A stretch of 64,000 nucleotides of DNA. Source: Coriaria nepalensis (taxonomy: Eukaryota > Streptophyta > Magnoliopsida > Cucurbitales > Coriariaceae). The translations under genes and the position numbers were made by a program. Location: positions 9,624,501-9,688,500 of the forward strand of contig CP114486.1 in assembly GCA_027186245.1 (NCBI GenBank). Reading direction: 5' to 3'. The notes under the pieces are model-generated. The model made no database searches. It had not been told where the DNA came from and saw only the letters and a program-made list of their open reading frames with translations. Below are positions 49,226-61,060 of this stretch, one piece after another (positions within the stretch are counted from its first letter, which is position 1; each line of letters starts with the position of its first letter).

Positions 49226-50587
49226 ATGGCTTCCTTAGTAGTATTATCATTTTCGTCTCTTTTTTTTGCTCTATCACTTGTGCTCTTGCTTGGTATCAAC
49301 CCGGCATGTTCAACTTCAAGACGGGCTATTGATCATCACCCTAACTTACCCCAATCCGGTTTTCGTGTCACGTTGAAACATGTTGATTCCGGGAAAAACT
49401 TGACGAAGTTCGAGCGTCTCCAAAGAGGAATCAAGAGAGGGCAACATAGATTGCAAAGGCTTAATGCTATGAAAGTAGCTGCCACCTCATTGGACAAAAC
49501 CAAAGTTGAGGTTCCGGTTTTTGCTGGAAACGGCGAATTTCTCATGAGGTTAGGGATCGGAACTCCAGCGAAAAGTTTCTCGGCGATTGTGGATACTGGA
49601 AGTGACTTAATATGGACTCAGTGCGAGCCTTGTGTGGAGTGCTTTGATCAAAAAACACCCATTTTCAATCCAAAGAAGTCATCTACTTTTTCAAAGTTAT
49701 CATGCTTTAATACCTTATGTTCAGCTCTACCCACTTCGACATGTGATGATGGATGCGAGTATTTCTACTCATATGGTGATTATTCCTCCACACAAGGCGT
49801 TTTAGCGAGTGAGACCTTCACTTTTGGTGATCATTCTAGCGACAAGGTTTCCATCCCCAAATTAGGGTTTGGATGTGGGAATGATAATGAAGGAGTTGGG
49901 TTCAATCAAGGAGATGGGCTAGTGGGCCTCGGACGTGGGCCTTTGTCTTTGGTCATGCAACTGAAAGAGCCCAAATTCTCATATTGCTTAACATCAATTG
50001 AGAACTCAAAAACTAGTACACTTTTAATGGGGTCACTAGCAAGTGTGAATAAGAGCACATCTAGTGCAATCAAAACAACCCCTTTGATTAAAAATCAAGC
50101 TCAACCGTCCTTTTACTATCTTTCTCTTGAAGGGATAACGGTAGGTGACTCTCGCTTGCCTATAAGGAAATCAACATTTGATCTCAATGATGACGGCAAT
50201 GGTGGCTTGATCATAGACTCTGGAACGACACTAACTTATATACAAGACAGTGCTTTTCAACTACTCAAGAAAGAGTTTATTTCTCAAACAAAACTTCCGG
50301 TCAGTAATTCGAGTTCTACGGGGTTAGATCTTTGCTTTAATTTGCCTTCAGACTCTAAAGAAGTTTCCGTACCAAAACTGACGTTTCATTTCCAAGGGGC
50401 TGATTTGGAATTTCCTGCAGAGAATTATATAATTGCCGACTCGAGTATAGGATTGATGTGCTTGGCCATGGCAAGTTCGAGTGATATGTCTATATTTGGT
50501 AATATTCAGCAGCAGAATCTGATGGTGATTCATGATCTTGTTAAAGAGACCATATCTTTTGTTCCTACACAATGTGATGAATTGTGA
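49226..50587 (+). CDS. Nepenthesin-type aspartic protease (family A1B), single exon
   Basis: The intact 453-residue frame starts with a signal peptide (residues 1 to about 29, cleavage near PACS). A propeptide follows to about 95. The mature pepsin fold begins with FLMRLGIGTPAKSF. The two catalytic motifs are VDTGSDLIWTQ (Asp123) and IIDSGTTLTYI (Asp331). The flap tyrosine is in YSYGD (Tyr183). The nepenthesin-type insert after the first Asp carries cysteines in CEPCVECF and onward (133-176). The C-terminal FGNIQQQNLMVIHDLVKE block closes the fold. The chosen ATG gives a complete signal peptide. Relatives, including Arabidopsis CDR1, are secreted and some act in defence; the substrate here is unknown. 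No intron or lesion is seen, as is usual in this subfamily. Confidence 0.95.
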   Translation: MASLVVLSFSSLFFALSLVLLLGINPACSTSRRAIDHHPNLPQSGFRVTLKHVDSGKNLTKFERLQRGIKRGQHRLQRLNAMKVAATSLDKTKVEVPVFAGNGEFLMRLGIGTPAKSFSAIVDTGSDLIWTQCEPCVECFDQKTPIFNPKKSSTFSKLSCFNTLCSALPTSTCDDGCEYFYSYGDYSSTQGVLASETFTFGDHSSDKVSIPKLGFGCGNDNEGVGFNQGDGLVGLGRGPLSLVMQLKEPKFSYCLTSIENSKTSTLLMGSLASVNKSTSSAIKTTPLIKNQAQPSFYYLSLEGITVGDSRLPIRKSTFDLNDDGNGGLIIDSGTTLTYIQDSAFQLLKKEFISQTKLPVSNSSSTGLDLCFNLPSDSKEVSVPKLTFHFQGADLEFPAENYIIADSSIGLMCLAMASSSDMSIFGNIQQQNLMVIHDLVKETISFVPTQCDEL

Positions 50588-53500
50588 GTACGAAGAAAAG
50601 AAAAAGAAATGGCGTGAGTACGTAGTTTGTCTGTGTAGGCTGTTTCAATGTTATTATATCTAATAAAACAATACAGTTTTAGTGTTTGAAGTAACGATAC
50701 TTCAACTCATCAAATAGAATTAGCATGATTTTTGGCATTTATCTTCAATCCAATAGTTTCCTTACGCAATTAAAATATGTGGGAACAAGTTTCATACTGA
50801 TTGGATTAGAGAAACTCAAGTTGAATTCTAAATCGGATTCTCTATTTTTGGCTACTGCTACGGAAGAAAAATGAAGCTAGCTATTCCAACGATTAGTTTT
50901 TGTATTCAAACACATTTGATTTGTTGTTTAAAAATGTTGAAGCTATGGTAAAGATCGGATGACACTGGAATGGATTTGCATACCTTTTTTGGTCGTGACA
51001 GTGTAGTTGGTAGCAAATTCTAGATTTTCTGATTTTTGTACTTGTTCTAGTTTTTGATATTAAGTGTTGTAGACATAGTTGATTGTAAGTGTTTATCTTA
51101 ATTATAGAATAACTATTTAATGATTAACTATTCATGTACCTTATTCTAACTTTATTATTGTATTTACTCTCTTAACGAAAATCAGATTGAATGTTTCATA
51201 AAAAAAATAGACTTTAACTTTTTTTTTGCTAATTCACGATTCTATTCTTGAAGAAGTAGAAAGTAAAGTCTTGAATTTTGTTTTCATTTTCCAAAATTTT
51301 GGTACTTGCTAAAATCTCATACTAGATATGAAATATTTTTATAGGTTGTTGATGCTAATTACACAATCCGAACATCATCCTCATTTTCTTCTGTTGAATT
51401 ATAATTCTCGCAAAAAGGCTTTTTTCAACTATTAATTTATTATGTCTGAAAATGCGTCATGGTTTCTCACATTGTACACCATCATCTACTTTGCTTAAAT
51501 TCTTAACTACTTGACCTACATTAGTTCTTGGCTATTTACATTAAATAAGAAGTTGCGTAAGGCTTGAGGATAAAAAAGCTGTTGAGAATTTGTAAGTTAT
51601 ATGACAATATTTTCTTTTTACCCAATTGAAAAACCTAAATCTAATTCAATTTTAGACAAAAACCAGTTTCATCAACTCTGGACAGATTTATGCAAGATGA
51701 TATTAAGTGCAGAAAATTAAAAGGCAGCAAACATATTTATAGGTTATAACACTTATATACCAAACCGTTTAAATGACCTGGTTAGAGAAGTTGGGTTCCG
51801 GGTTTGAGCCAAAACGGAACCCACGTGTTTTCACACTTGGGCTTCCGGTTTTGGGCTCAACCTAAATCCAAATAAGAATCTCAACCTTTGAGTCCGTAAC
51901 CGTTCTATCACTATGCCACCACAATTCTAATCTCGGTAATCCCTCATAGCCAAAATTTAGTGTTGTCACCCTATATCCAATAGGTCCACTTACTGTGACA
52001 ACCTAGCAACTCAAATATGAGTATACGAACAGATCTCTTGATCCTGTTTGTTTGAGAAAACCCTTTATACCTATATAGCCTTCTTGAACGCCTCCTCAAG
52101 ACTATATGCTCCACCTCAATCTGTGAGAGTGAAATAATCGGTTGTAGTGCAGTCTTTCATCTTGTACAGTTTCCACCAAGTAGGAATTGACGAGAAATCA
52201 TCCATTTCCTCAAGTCCCTTCACCTATAAAACAGAAACTACAAAAACATACTAGATTTAAAGTATTAGTCCACTTAGAAGAGTTTTAAAACCCCAATATC
52301 ACAAAGAATTACAACTAATAACCCTTTAAGCCAACACATTGGTCATTGTTCGGTTTTAACATAAACCTATATCTTCTTAATAAATCAACTTAATAAAGAG
52401 ATGAAAAATCTGATCTAATAATTATACATGACCAACCATATGAATTTAAAAATTAGTATATTATCTATTTGTACTATCTCTTGATAATTCTAAGGACTTT
52501 GTGATTTACTCATGAGAAGGTGACTAGCTAATGGAAGACTCACTTTATTTCAACCTAAAACACCTCAGATTTAGAAGATACCTACATCAAATATGATTTT
52601 TGATATAATTGTCAAGGTGCTGTCTTTTCTATCTATCCCTAGGAATATTCATTTCTATACTTTTCTTAGGACATAATTCACCAAGAGCATATCTCACCAA
52701 AAACAAGAGTAAAAAACTCACTGTACTCTCTCATCTGAAAACCTCAACCTAGATTTTCAACCAAAGGAATTACCACCTTTAAAAGAATCCTATAGATTCA
52801 TACTAGAAAGTAAACAAAGTCAAAGATTAAGGAAGAAACCATGTAATAATAGAACATTTAAGCAAGAACAAAAATAATCTCTCCAAATCAAGTACTTGAT
52901 CTCTCATCTGATATTTTAAACGCGAGATTTCATTTACTGAAAAAAACTCACTGAAGGAAACACAACCTTCACAAGACCAATTTGATCAACCAGAAATCAT
53001 CCAAGCTTACCAAGATCACAATGTGATCTATCACTTGAGATTTCACACCTGAGATTTCTCTACCGAAACCTCACCAAAGGATAAACCTTCCACAAGACCA
53101 AAAAATCAGATCTTACCATAAACTATCTAAGCTTACCAAGACTTAGTGAATCAATGGAGACAAATACCATCCAAGCATGAAGAACCTAGAACCGAGAGAG
53201 AGAAACTATTTGTTTCCCTTCTTATTCTAACTGAAAGTATATGTCCGTCAAGCTAATCGGAGTTTGACCCGATAAGACAAATATTTAATATAATTCTATC
53301 TTTATGTGAATATTACTAAGGTATAATTTATTTTTTTTTTAATAAAAGTTAGTTATTATTTATCATGTTTATTAATTTTATTAGAATTAATATTATGTAT
53401 TCTATAAATGCATAACATGATAAAGTCCAGTATCTTGAGTTATGTACTATAGAGGCTATGATAGAGATCATGCGAGTAGAGATTTGAGTTAATAAAATTT

Positions 53501-53670
53501 CTAAAGATACAAACGGTTCATTATCATAGGATCTCAAGAATGGACATCGATTGATCTGGATGGACAATCATGTAGTTCATCCCCTATAGTGTCAGTGTAA
53601 CACTATGATGATTGCATGGACGCTTAGTAGAGACTAAGGATGCTGAACGTGACACTTAGATAATTCTCAA
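50588..53670. other. 3' flank of the protease gene and gene-free DNA
   Basis: A taataaaacaatac string near 50661 could be the protease polyadenylation signal. Beyond it I recognise no coding. 51740-53240 has a composition different from its surroundings (more C and repeated ctcacca / cctcaacc words) and may be old transposon DNA, but I could not classify it. Confidence 0.35.
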
Positions 53671-53675
53671 TAGTA

Positions 53676-53767
53676 GATCACATGTAAAATAGTCACTAGA
53701 TAATTCTCAATAGTAATTAATACTAAATGTTAATGAGAATTATCTAGTGACTATTTTACATGTGATC
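53676..53767. repeat. Perfect 34-bp inverted repeat with 24-base loop
   Basis: The arm at 53676-53709, starting gatcacatgtaaaatagtca, is the exact reverse complement of 53734-53767. The word tagataattctcaatagta also occurs directly repeated at 53657 and 53697. The perfect arms suggest recent origin or selection for pairing. Confidence 0.9.
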
Positions 53768-55254
53768 CTCCGACCTAAGACACCATAGTTTCAATGTGTA
53801 TTGGACTTCATACTTTGAAGTCATTCCAATTAACCTTAGCCATGGGTGAAAATGGGGTGAACTGTTGGGTATGAAGTGTTGTGCGAGACATATTATGAGT
53901 GGTCAAGACAGAATCCATCGTTTCCGTATTTCAAATAAGGTTCTATTGTTTGGAAGGAGTTTTTATAAATCAATTGTCAATGTTCAATTAAGGTATAATA
54001 GTTCATATGATTTGTCTATTAATGGTTTAACAGTTTTATTATGCTCTATGACTAATCGGAATATTAGCGAGATAGAAGCATTGTAATTGTAATATACGAT
54101 TGTCATAACATGTTCTCTCTGGTAGTCTTGACATTTTTTTACAAGTTAATATTGGCTTGGAGGTTTAAAGTTAATTAATCATTAATAATTAAGTTAGTTA
54201 CTAAGTGGCAGCGCTTGACCATTTGTGGTGGCTCCCCATATGCTACTGCGGCAATTTGTAGGGGTGGCGGCAAGTTGTTGTCACGGACAACCCTATTTAG
54301 ATTTGGTTCCCTTTTTTTGTTACTTTTCTAAAATCTAATATTTTAAATTAATTGATTAAAATTTGATTTTAATTTGATAATGATGATTATATATATGTTT
54401 GATGATAATGCATGGTAATATAAATTGTTTATATATATTTTTTGTATTTATCAAACTTAAAGTTAAATTACCTTAAATGGTTTTTGGTGAATTTAATTAG
54501 AAAATTATTTTGGCATGTTTCCTTAAGTTTAGAAGTTGATCAAAAATAGGAAACTTTCCTAAATAATAAATACCATTTTGGAAACGACCTAATTTGGAAA
54601 TTTTCCAAATATAGAAAGTCGACATTTTTAGCAAGTATCCTTAAAGAGTAAAGGAAATGACATTTTGATTATTTACTTGTGCTATTGAATGATTAGAATG
54701 AAGTAAACAAGAGTTGACTAGTTTGGAGTTCCATAAACTTGCATCAAGAGATAAAACAATAAATAACATATGAATAATTAAAATTATTTTAACATGTTTA
54801 TGCATGAGCTGAAATTGGTTGTGAAATTGTTTCATAGTTTACCATCCAAATATTATGTGATATTTGCATGGATATATGAAGGCCATGGACACGTGAGGAC
54901 TTATATTTGTATGAGTATGAATGTATATTATTATTACATGAAATGCGTGATTGAGTAATGTTATAGGTAAGATAAGAGAATTATATGAGATATTAATGCA
55001 AAGGTGTTTACTACTTTTCATTTTATTATGATTAGCTATAAATACATAGGAGATATAATAAGGTGATTGGATCTTTTTTCCCACCAAGGAAAATCACTTT
55101 TCTCATCTTATATTAAGAAGGTGAATATAACTTATAATAAAATAGTGGGAAATATTAAATATTTTATAGGAGTTTTGAAATTCTTTGTAGCTAGTACTTT
55201 CCGCATATTTGCTTATGTTGTTGTATTTTATATCTATGTATTTTGTAGTTTGCA
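53768..55254. other. AT-rich stretch before a copia polyprotein
   Basis: No supported gene. By position it could include the leader or LTR of the copia element that starts at 55255, but I found no clear LTR end or primer-binding site. Confidence 0.3.
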
Positions 55255-57435
55255 ATGTCTAATAAAATGATATTGATTCTTGAACAAAATAAGTTGGTTG
55301 GGACCAACTTTAGATACTGGTATAGAAGTCTGAGAATTGTTCTCAGATATGAGCATTTGCTTGATGTTTTGAATTAGTCAATCTTGCAAGTCCCGCTTGA
55401 GGGATCTAATGTTGAAATAATGGTTGTATGAAATAAGTGGCTAGAGAAAGATAATGAGGTGCAATGCATCATGCTTGCATCGATAAAAGACGAGCTTCAA
55501 AAGTACTTTGGGAAATTCCATGCTTTTAAGATTATTAATAACCTTGAAGCTTTATATGATGATGATAATCGAAGGGATTGGTATGAGTTATCTAAGACAT
55601 TATTTCGATAAAGATTATCAAAGGCACCTCTGTTAGTGAACATGTGCGAGAAATGATTGTTTACATTGACGAGCTAGAGAGTCTAGGCTCATAAATAGAT
55701 ACTAAGTTGATGATTGACTTAGTATTACAATTACTCTCTGATTCGTTCACTCCATTTGTAAGCAATTGTTAAATGGTTAAAGTTGACATGAACTTCTGTA
55801 ATTTCAAAGAGGAGTTCATCGAGAAAATCAAAAAGGAAAAGTGTTTCCGTTGTGGAGAACCTAAACGTTGGAAGAGAGATTGCAAGAAGTGTCTTACAGA
55901 TCTCAAAAGGCATAGTGATGCCACTTCAAGTATGTTCGTGGTTGAGGTTGACCTTTCTTGCAATGATTCATATACTTGGGTATTTCATACCAGTTGTGAT
56001 TCTCATATTTGTAATAATGTGCAGAATCTAAAAAGTAGAAAAATATTTTTGGAGAAAGGTAAAGTGGACCTATGAGCTAGAAATAGACTAAGAGTTTTTG
56101 CTTTAGCTATAGGCACTTATAGTTTAGTTTTTCTTTCAAGCTTAGTTTTAAGTTTGAGACAATGATATATGCACCATCTTTGATTCAAATTATTGTTTCA
56201 TTTCTAGACTTGATAAGGAATGATTTGTCTTCTTCATCAAGGACAATATTGTAAGTCTTTTTTATGAATAGTTTATTTTATGGAAGTGGTTTCTAAAATA
56301 ATGGTGTATATGTCTTCAATTTGAAAAAAGAAACTTGCCTCCATATTGAATATGCCAAGAAGAGAAATTTTGATGTGATTCAAACATAACTATGACATTG
56401 TCGATTAGGTCATACCAATGAAACAATGATTCAAAAGCTGCATAAAGATGGATACTTAGATCCATTCGATTAAGAATCAATGTCAACTTGCAAATCTTGT
56501 TTATTAGGCAATATGATCAAATCTCCTTTTAGTGGAATTGAAGAGAGACAAATCGAGTTTATAAGACTAGTACATACTAATATATATATGCTTATGTCAA
56601 CTCTTGTTAGAGGTGATTTTTCGTAATTCATCATATTTACTGATGATCTCTCACGATTCAGTCACATTTATCTTATGAACCATAAATTCGAATAATTTGA
56701 GAAATTTAAGGAATAAAGAGTGTAGAAAAACAACTAGGCAAACGTATTAAGATATTTGGATTAGATCGAAGTGATGAATACTTTAGCCACGATTTTCTTG
56801 GCTAACTGAAGGAGAATGGTGTAATCTCACAATGGACCCTTCCCAAAACACCATAGTTAAATGACATGCTTGAGAGGAGAAATAGGACTCTTGTAGATGG
56901 TTCGGTCCATGATGAGCTTTAACAATCTACCTTTGTGATTTTGGGGATATATTCTAGAAACCTCCTCTTACATCATTAACGTGATAACTTCAAAGTCTGT
57001 TTCTTCAACACCATATGAAATATAGAAAGGCATAAGGGAAAAAGCCTTCAACATATTCACGTATGGGGCTGTCATGCTTATGTCAAGAAGCAAGAAGCAG
57101 AAAGGTTGGAGGTAAGATCCAAGAATGTTATTTTATGGAGTCTCTAAAAGAAACTTTATGATACTACATTTATTTTATCACTAAGCAAAAAGTGGGTTTC
57201 TAAACACGATGTCTTCTTAGAGAAGGAATTCATTTATGAAAGGAATAGTGAGAGTAAGATTGAACTTGATGAAGTTCAAGATACACATAATGACATTTGG
57301 ATCGAGGATCCTACTACTCCCCAACTTTTGGCTGAGGTACCTCTAAAAGAGGATATTATGATACCTCATAGTACATAAACGATTTGTAGATCTAGTAGAG
57401 CATTTAGTGGTCCACAACGTTACAGATTTTTAGTA
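55255..57435 (+). pseudogene. Ty1/copia polyprotein (gag to integrase), TNT1-like, truncated
   Basis: The gag start is MSNKMILILEQNKLVGTNF. The zinc knuckle at about 55838-55890 reads CFRCGEPKRWKRDCKKC, with the usual CCHC histidine changed to Arg. Protease-like sequence TWVFHTSCDSHICNNVQNL follows (about 55973-56030), where the catalytic DTG is HTS. GAG-pre-integrase is HCRLGHTNETMIQKLHKDG (about 56395-56450), followed by CKSCLLGNMIKSPF and TDDLSRFSHIYLMNHK. Late integrase traces run through NTLATIF, ISFFNTI-like and FLEKEF pieces to RRFLVENL near 57430. Stops and frameshifts are many. RT and RNase H are missing. Confidence 0.87.
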
Positions 57436-57439
57436 GAAA

Positions 57440-59190
57440 ATCTAACGGTTTTGTTTCTACTTTCTGCAACATCATTATGTTATAGTGTTCTAAGTATTGT
57501 GAGTTGGGATAGAATACTATGCTCCAGCAAGTGATCCTTGAACTCAAAATCAAGGTATTCACCTCCTCAATGTGATCATAGTGTTTTAAGTGATTTTCTT
57601 AACTGTTTTTTAGTTTCTTCTCGAAATTCTTTAAACTTTCCAAAAGTTTCAGATTTTCTTTGGATTAGGCATATGTATCTGTATCTTGAATAATCATTAA
57701 TGAAGGTGATGAAATATTCATAACCTTTTGTTGCTTGTACATTTATAAGCTTGCAGGCATAACTATGTACTAACTGAAGTAGTTTTTTTTGCTCTTTGGC
57801 TCTTTACATAGAAAGGTCTCTTAGTCATCTTTCCTTCTAGACAGGATTCAGAAACTAGAAGAGTGCCAACAGTTAGCTCTCTTAAAGAACCATCCTTTAC
57901 CAGCCTATTTATCCTATCAAGATTGATATGTCCTAACCTAAGATGCTAAAGATATGTATTATCACTTTAAGAAACTTTTTATTGTTTGTAAGATTTAGGA
58001 TTTGCTACTTTAAATAATTCTGAATTATTTAATGATCCTTTATTTGATTTAAGCAAATAGAGTCTGTTAGTTTATTTTGTATGACAAATGTCAAAACAAT
58101 TTTTAGAAATAACGATCTCATTATTAATAAAAGAAATATCAAAAACTTATTCATACAACATAGATAAAGAAATCAAATTTCTATAAAATTCAGGAATAAA
58201 ATAAAAATTGTTTAAATCAAAATAAGTACTGCTAAAAACTAAATAGACTGCTCTTATTTCTTTTTCTTAAACGATCGCACCATTATCAGCTCTTATCGTC
58301 ACTTCACCAATAGCAAGGTCCCTAACAAAACTAAGAATCTTCCTTTTTCTCCTTCAGCTTAGAGAGATACATGTTGCAGTTTCTCTTCCAGTGGCCATCA
58401 ACTCCGCAGTGGAAACACTTTCTCTTACCTTATATTTTCTTGGAGTTGTCGTTCTTCTTATTCTCCTTCCCTTTAAGTGACTTCTTCACTTTCTTTGCCT
58501 TCTTGTCCTCACCATTAGTATTCATCCTCTTATTGTTCTTAGAAAACAGCTTTTGTTCAACAATATTTGCTTCACCCAATTTAGACCTGGCCTTATTAAG
58601 GGTCTCAAAAGTCGACAGTTCATTCAACAGCAGAGCCATGTTGTACTGCAATTTGTTCATAATATAGTTGGTATTAAATGCAATAAATACAGATGAGATT
58701 GACTTAAGTATGATGCTTAATTGAGTGTGCCCATCAATGGTAGCCTCATGTATTCTGCCTCATGCATCGTGTTATCATGTTCAAAATAAGATCTCTTACA
58801 TAAACTTCTTTCTTCATCTTAGCGTTCATGTAGGTTCTAGTAGCCTCATGATGACTTTTGTTGGATTGTTGCCCTACCAAGGCCTAGAGAAAGTCCAATA
58901 TCTCATATGCAGTCTCCATATTTTCATGTTTCTTCCTAAAAACATCACACATGCTCATCAACATGTAACATTTGGCCTTGTTATTGGATTAGATCCAATG
59001 GTCATATTTTTCTAGTAGATTATGGGCAACAATAGCAGCAGTCTCTCCAGGACATTCCTCAATCAATACAAATTTATGGTTCTCATGGATTAATACCATA
59101 TTCAAGTTAGATTTCCATTTCATAATATTGTCACCAATTAATTTGCATTCGTTGAGTAAAATCAGTAATGGGGTTCTTGATTGAAGACAT
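57440..59190 (-). pseudogene. Ty1/copia polyprotein (gag to integrase), opposite orientation, truncated
   Basis: The minus-strand start is ATG at 59190-59188 (MSSIKNPITDFTQ), then gag pieces including the intact frame 58660-58430 (MNKLQYNMALLLNELSTFET). The zinc knuckle CFHCGVDGHWKRNC (about 58370-58412) is intact. A protease-region trace with NNFYFIPEFYRNLISLSMLY follows (about 58160-58220), then pre-integrase ESCLEGKMTKRPFYVKSQRA-like sequence (57790-57870). Integrase reads GGEYLDFEFKDHLLEHSIL and ends at VAESRNKT (57441). It meets the plus-strand element of the previous entry at about 57436-57440, each cut inside or just after integrase. Confidence 0.85.
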
Positions 59191-60540
59191 GATGATTGCT
59201 GAAATTAAATAAAACATATATGATTCATTATAGTTGAAACAAATATCAAAGTTTCGGAATAGTAAATATGATACATGAACACAACAAATAGAATACATAA
59301 AATTATTTATTAATAAACTACGATAAATTAACTCAACAATTAATATGCGGTCTTAGGGTTGGTAATATTAATTTCAAATTAATTTTGAGATATTCCCAAA
59401 CCTATAAGTACAACTTAAAATATCTCATATTTTCTATTTTACTCATAAACTACTGTTTATTTGGTCAAGACACAATTAACCGCTTAAAGCTTAATTATGT
59501 CTTTGTGAGTGTAACTCATTATTTCGGAATCCATGATTTAACTCAAAAGTTGCCGCCTTAGGGTCGGTCAAGTTAGAAATACATCACTTTTCCCAACTTT
59601 TTAAAAAGTCAACATTGGTATTTATAAGGTCTGAAACCTTCCTTAGAGAGAAAAAAATAGAGTCGCCTTGAGACCATTTCCATATCTCATAGTGTTGTAC
59701 TAATAAATGAGACCATAGGTTATATTCTCATATCAACCTTTTCCCACTCACTATTTTAAAACATGTGTTTTAATAAAATATCCTATATTTTAAAATTGTA
59801 CTAATTAATTCTAAATTAATTAGTACTTAATTAATCAGTGAATGGAATCCTATTAAATATAAATACCAATCCTATTGGGCCTAAGTTCAATTTAAACTTT
59901 TTAATTCATATCTCAATATGAGCCTATTTGTATTAGATTAACCTAATTTATAGCTAATAGCCTAGTTACATTCATAAAAGTTTAATAAAACTATTTTTAA
60001 CAAAGTTGATTATTTAAGGCCTAACTTAACATTATGCCTTTAATAGGTGTGGTTACCAAGTTTAACTCTTTAAAACTTAATCCATTTACGTAATTACTTT
60101 CACCAAATAAATCACATAAACATATAGGACAATCCTAATAAATAGTATTTCTACTCACGACAAGCATGATTTAAAATAAAATTGTGTGCGTATTCATATA
60201 TGACATGTAATTGATTAATGCATAAATATGTTATCAATCAAATCCATCAAGATAAATAAATAGATATAATGGACCGGGTAATGTTGGGTGTTTATAAAAA
60301 TTACAACCTTTGAAAAAATACAAATAAAGAAATAAAAATTACATAAGGGCTCCAAATATTACAATCTTCCCTAAGGTTGCTCCAACTTCAATCTGGACTC
60401 AACTAATAATTATTTAAGTCAAGATAAATTCCATAATCCCTACAAATCCAACAAGCAATTTTGTTTTTCAAAAAACAAAATCAAAAATTAAGTGAATGGG
60501 CTTAAAATATAATATTTTGGGCCACAAATTAATGGGTCAA
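59191..60540. other. Likely leader or LTR-type DNA of the minus-strand copia element
   Basis: AT-rich and without coding. Two related words, gcggtcttagggttggt (about 59348) and gccgccttagggtcggt (about 59551), are repeated within it. No LTR boundaries or primer site could be placed. Confidence 0.3.
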
Positions 60541-60549
60541 ACTCATTGA

Positions 60550-61060
60550 CTGGGAAGATCATGGATCGAACCCATGACCCAAATCGTTAGACCACCATAA
60601 GCCGAAGCCCGCGGTACCCTAAGGCAAGCCATAGGCGGCGGCGACGACTTTGAACAGCCGTAGTCACCTGCAGCCGCGCACGCTGGCTGGATGCTTGCAG
60701 TGGCGTGCCACGGGATAGTCTTGTGACTCTGTGCTTGCAGTGGCACACTGTGGGACAGTCTCATGGCCTGCTGCTTACAGTGGCATGTTGCGGGACATTT
60801 CAACAGCTTACGGCAACTGCAAGATAGTCATGCGCCCTTCTGCTTGCTATGGCGCACTGTGGGACATTCCCGCAGCTTGCGGGATCTGCAGAACTGTCCC
60901 GCAGCTTGCTGCCTAAAGCGGCGCACCGCAAAACATTTCCATGGCTTGCAGCAACTACAAGAAAGTCCACACGAACTGCTCCCTGGTCGCGCGGCGTAGC
61001 GAGGGTGGCCTTGCCGCCACCGCTGGTTGCCGTCCATAGAGCCCCGCCATAAGGCTTCTT
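60550..61060. repeat. GC-rich degenerate tandem-repeat island
   Basis: In otherwise AT-rich DNA this half kilobase is clearly GC-rich. Units starting tgcttgcagtggc or tgcttacagtggc and containing gtgggaca recur near 60690, 60732, 60771, 60840 and 60907, first about 40 and later about 68 bases apart. Several overlapping frames on both strands are open here only because stop codons are rare in such sequence. I see no real protein family. Confidence 0.6.
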
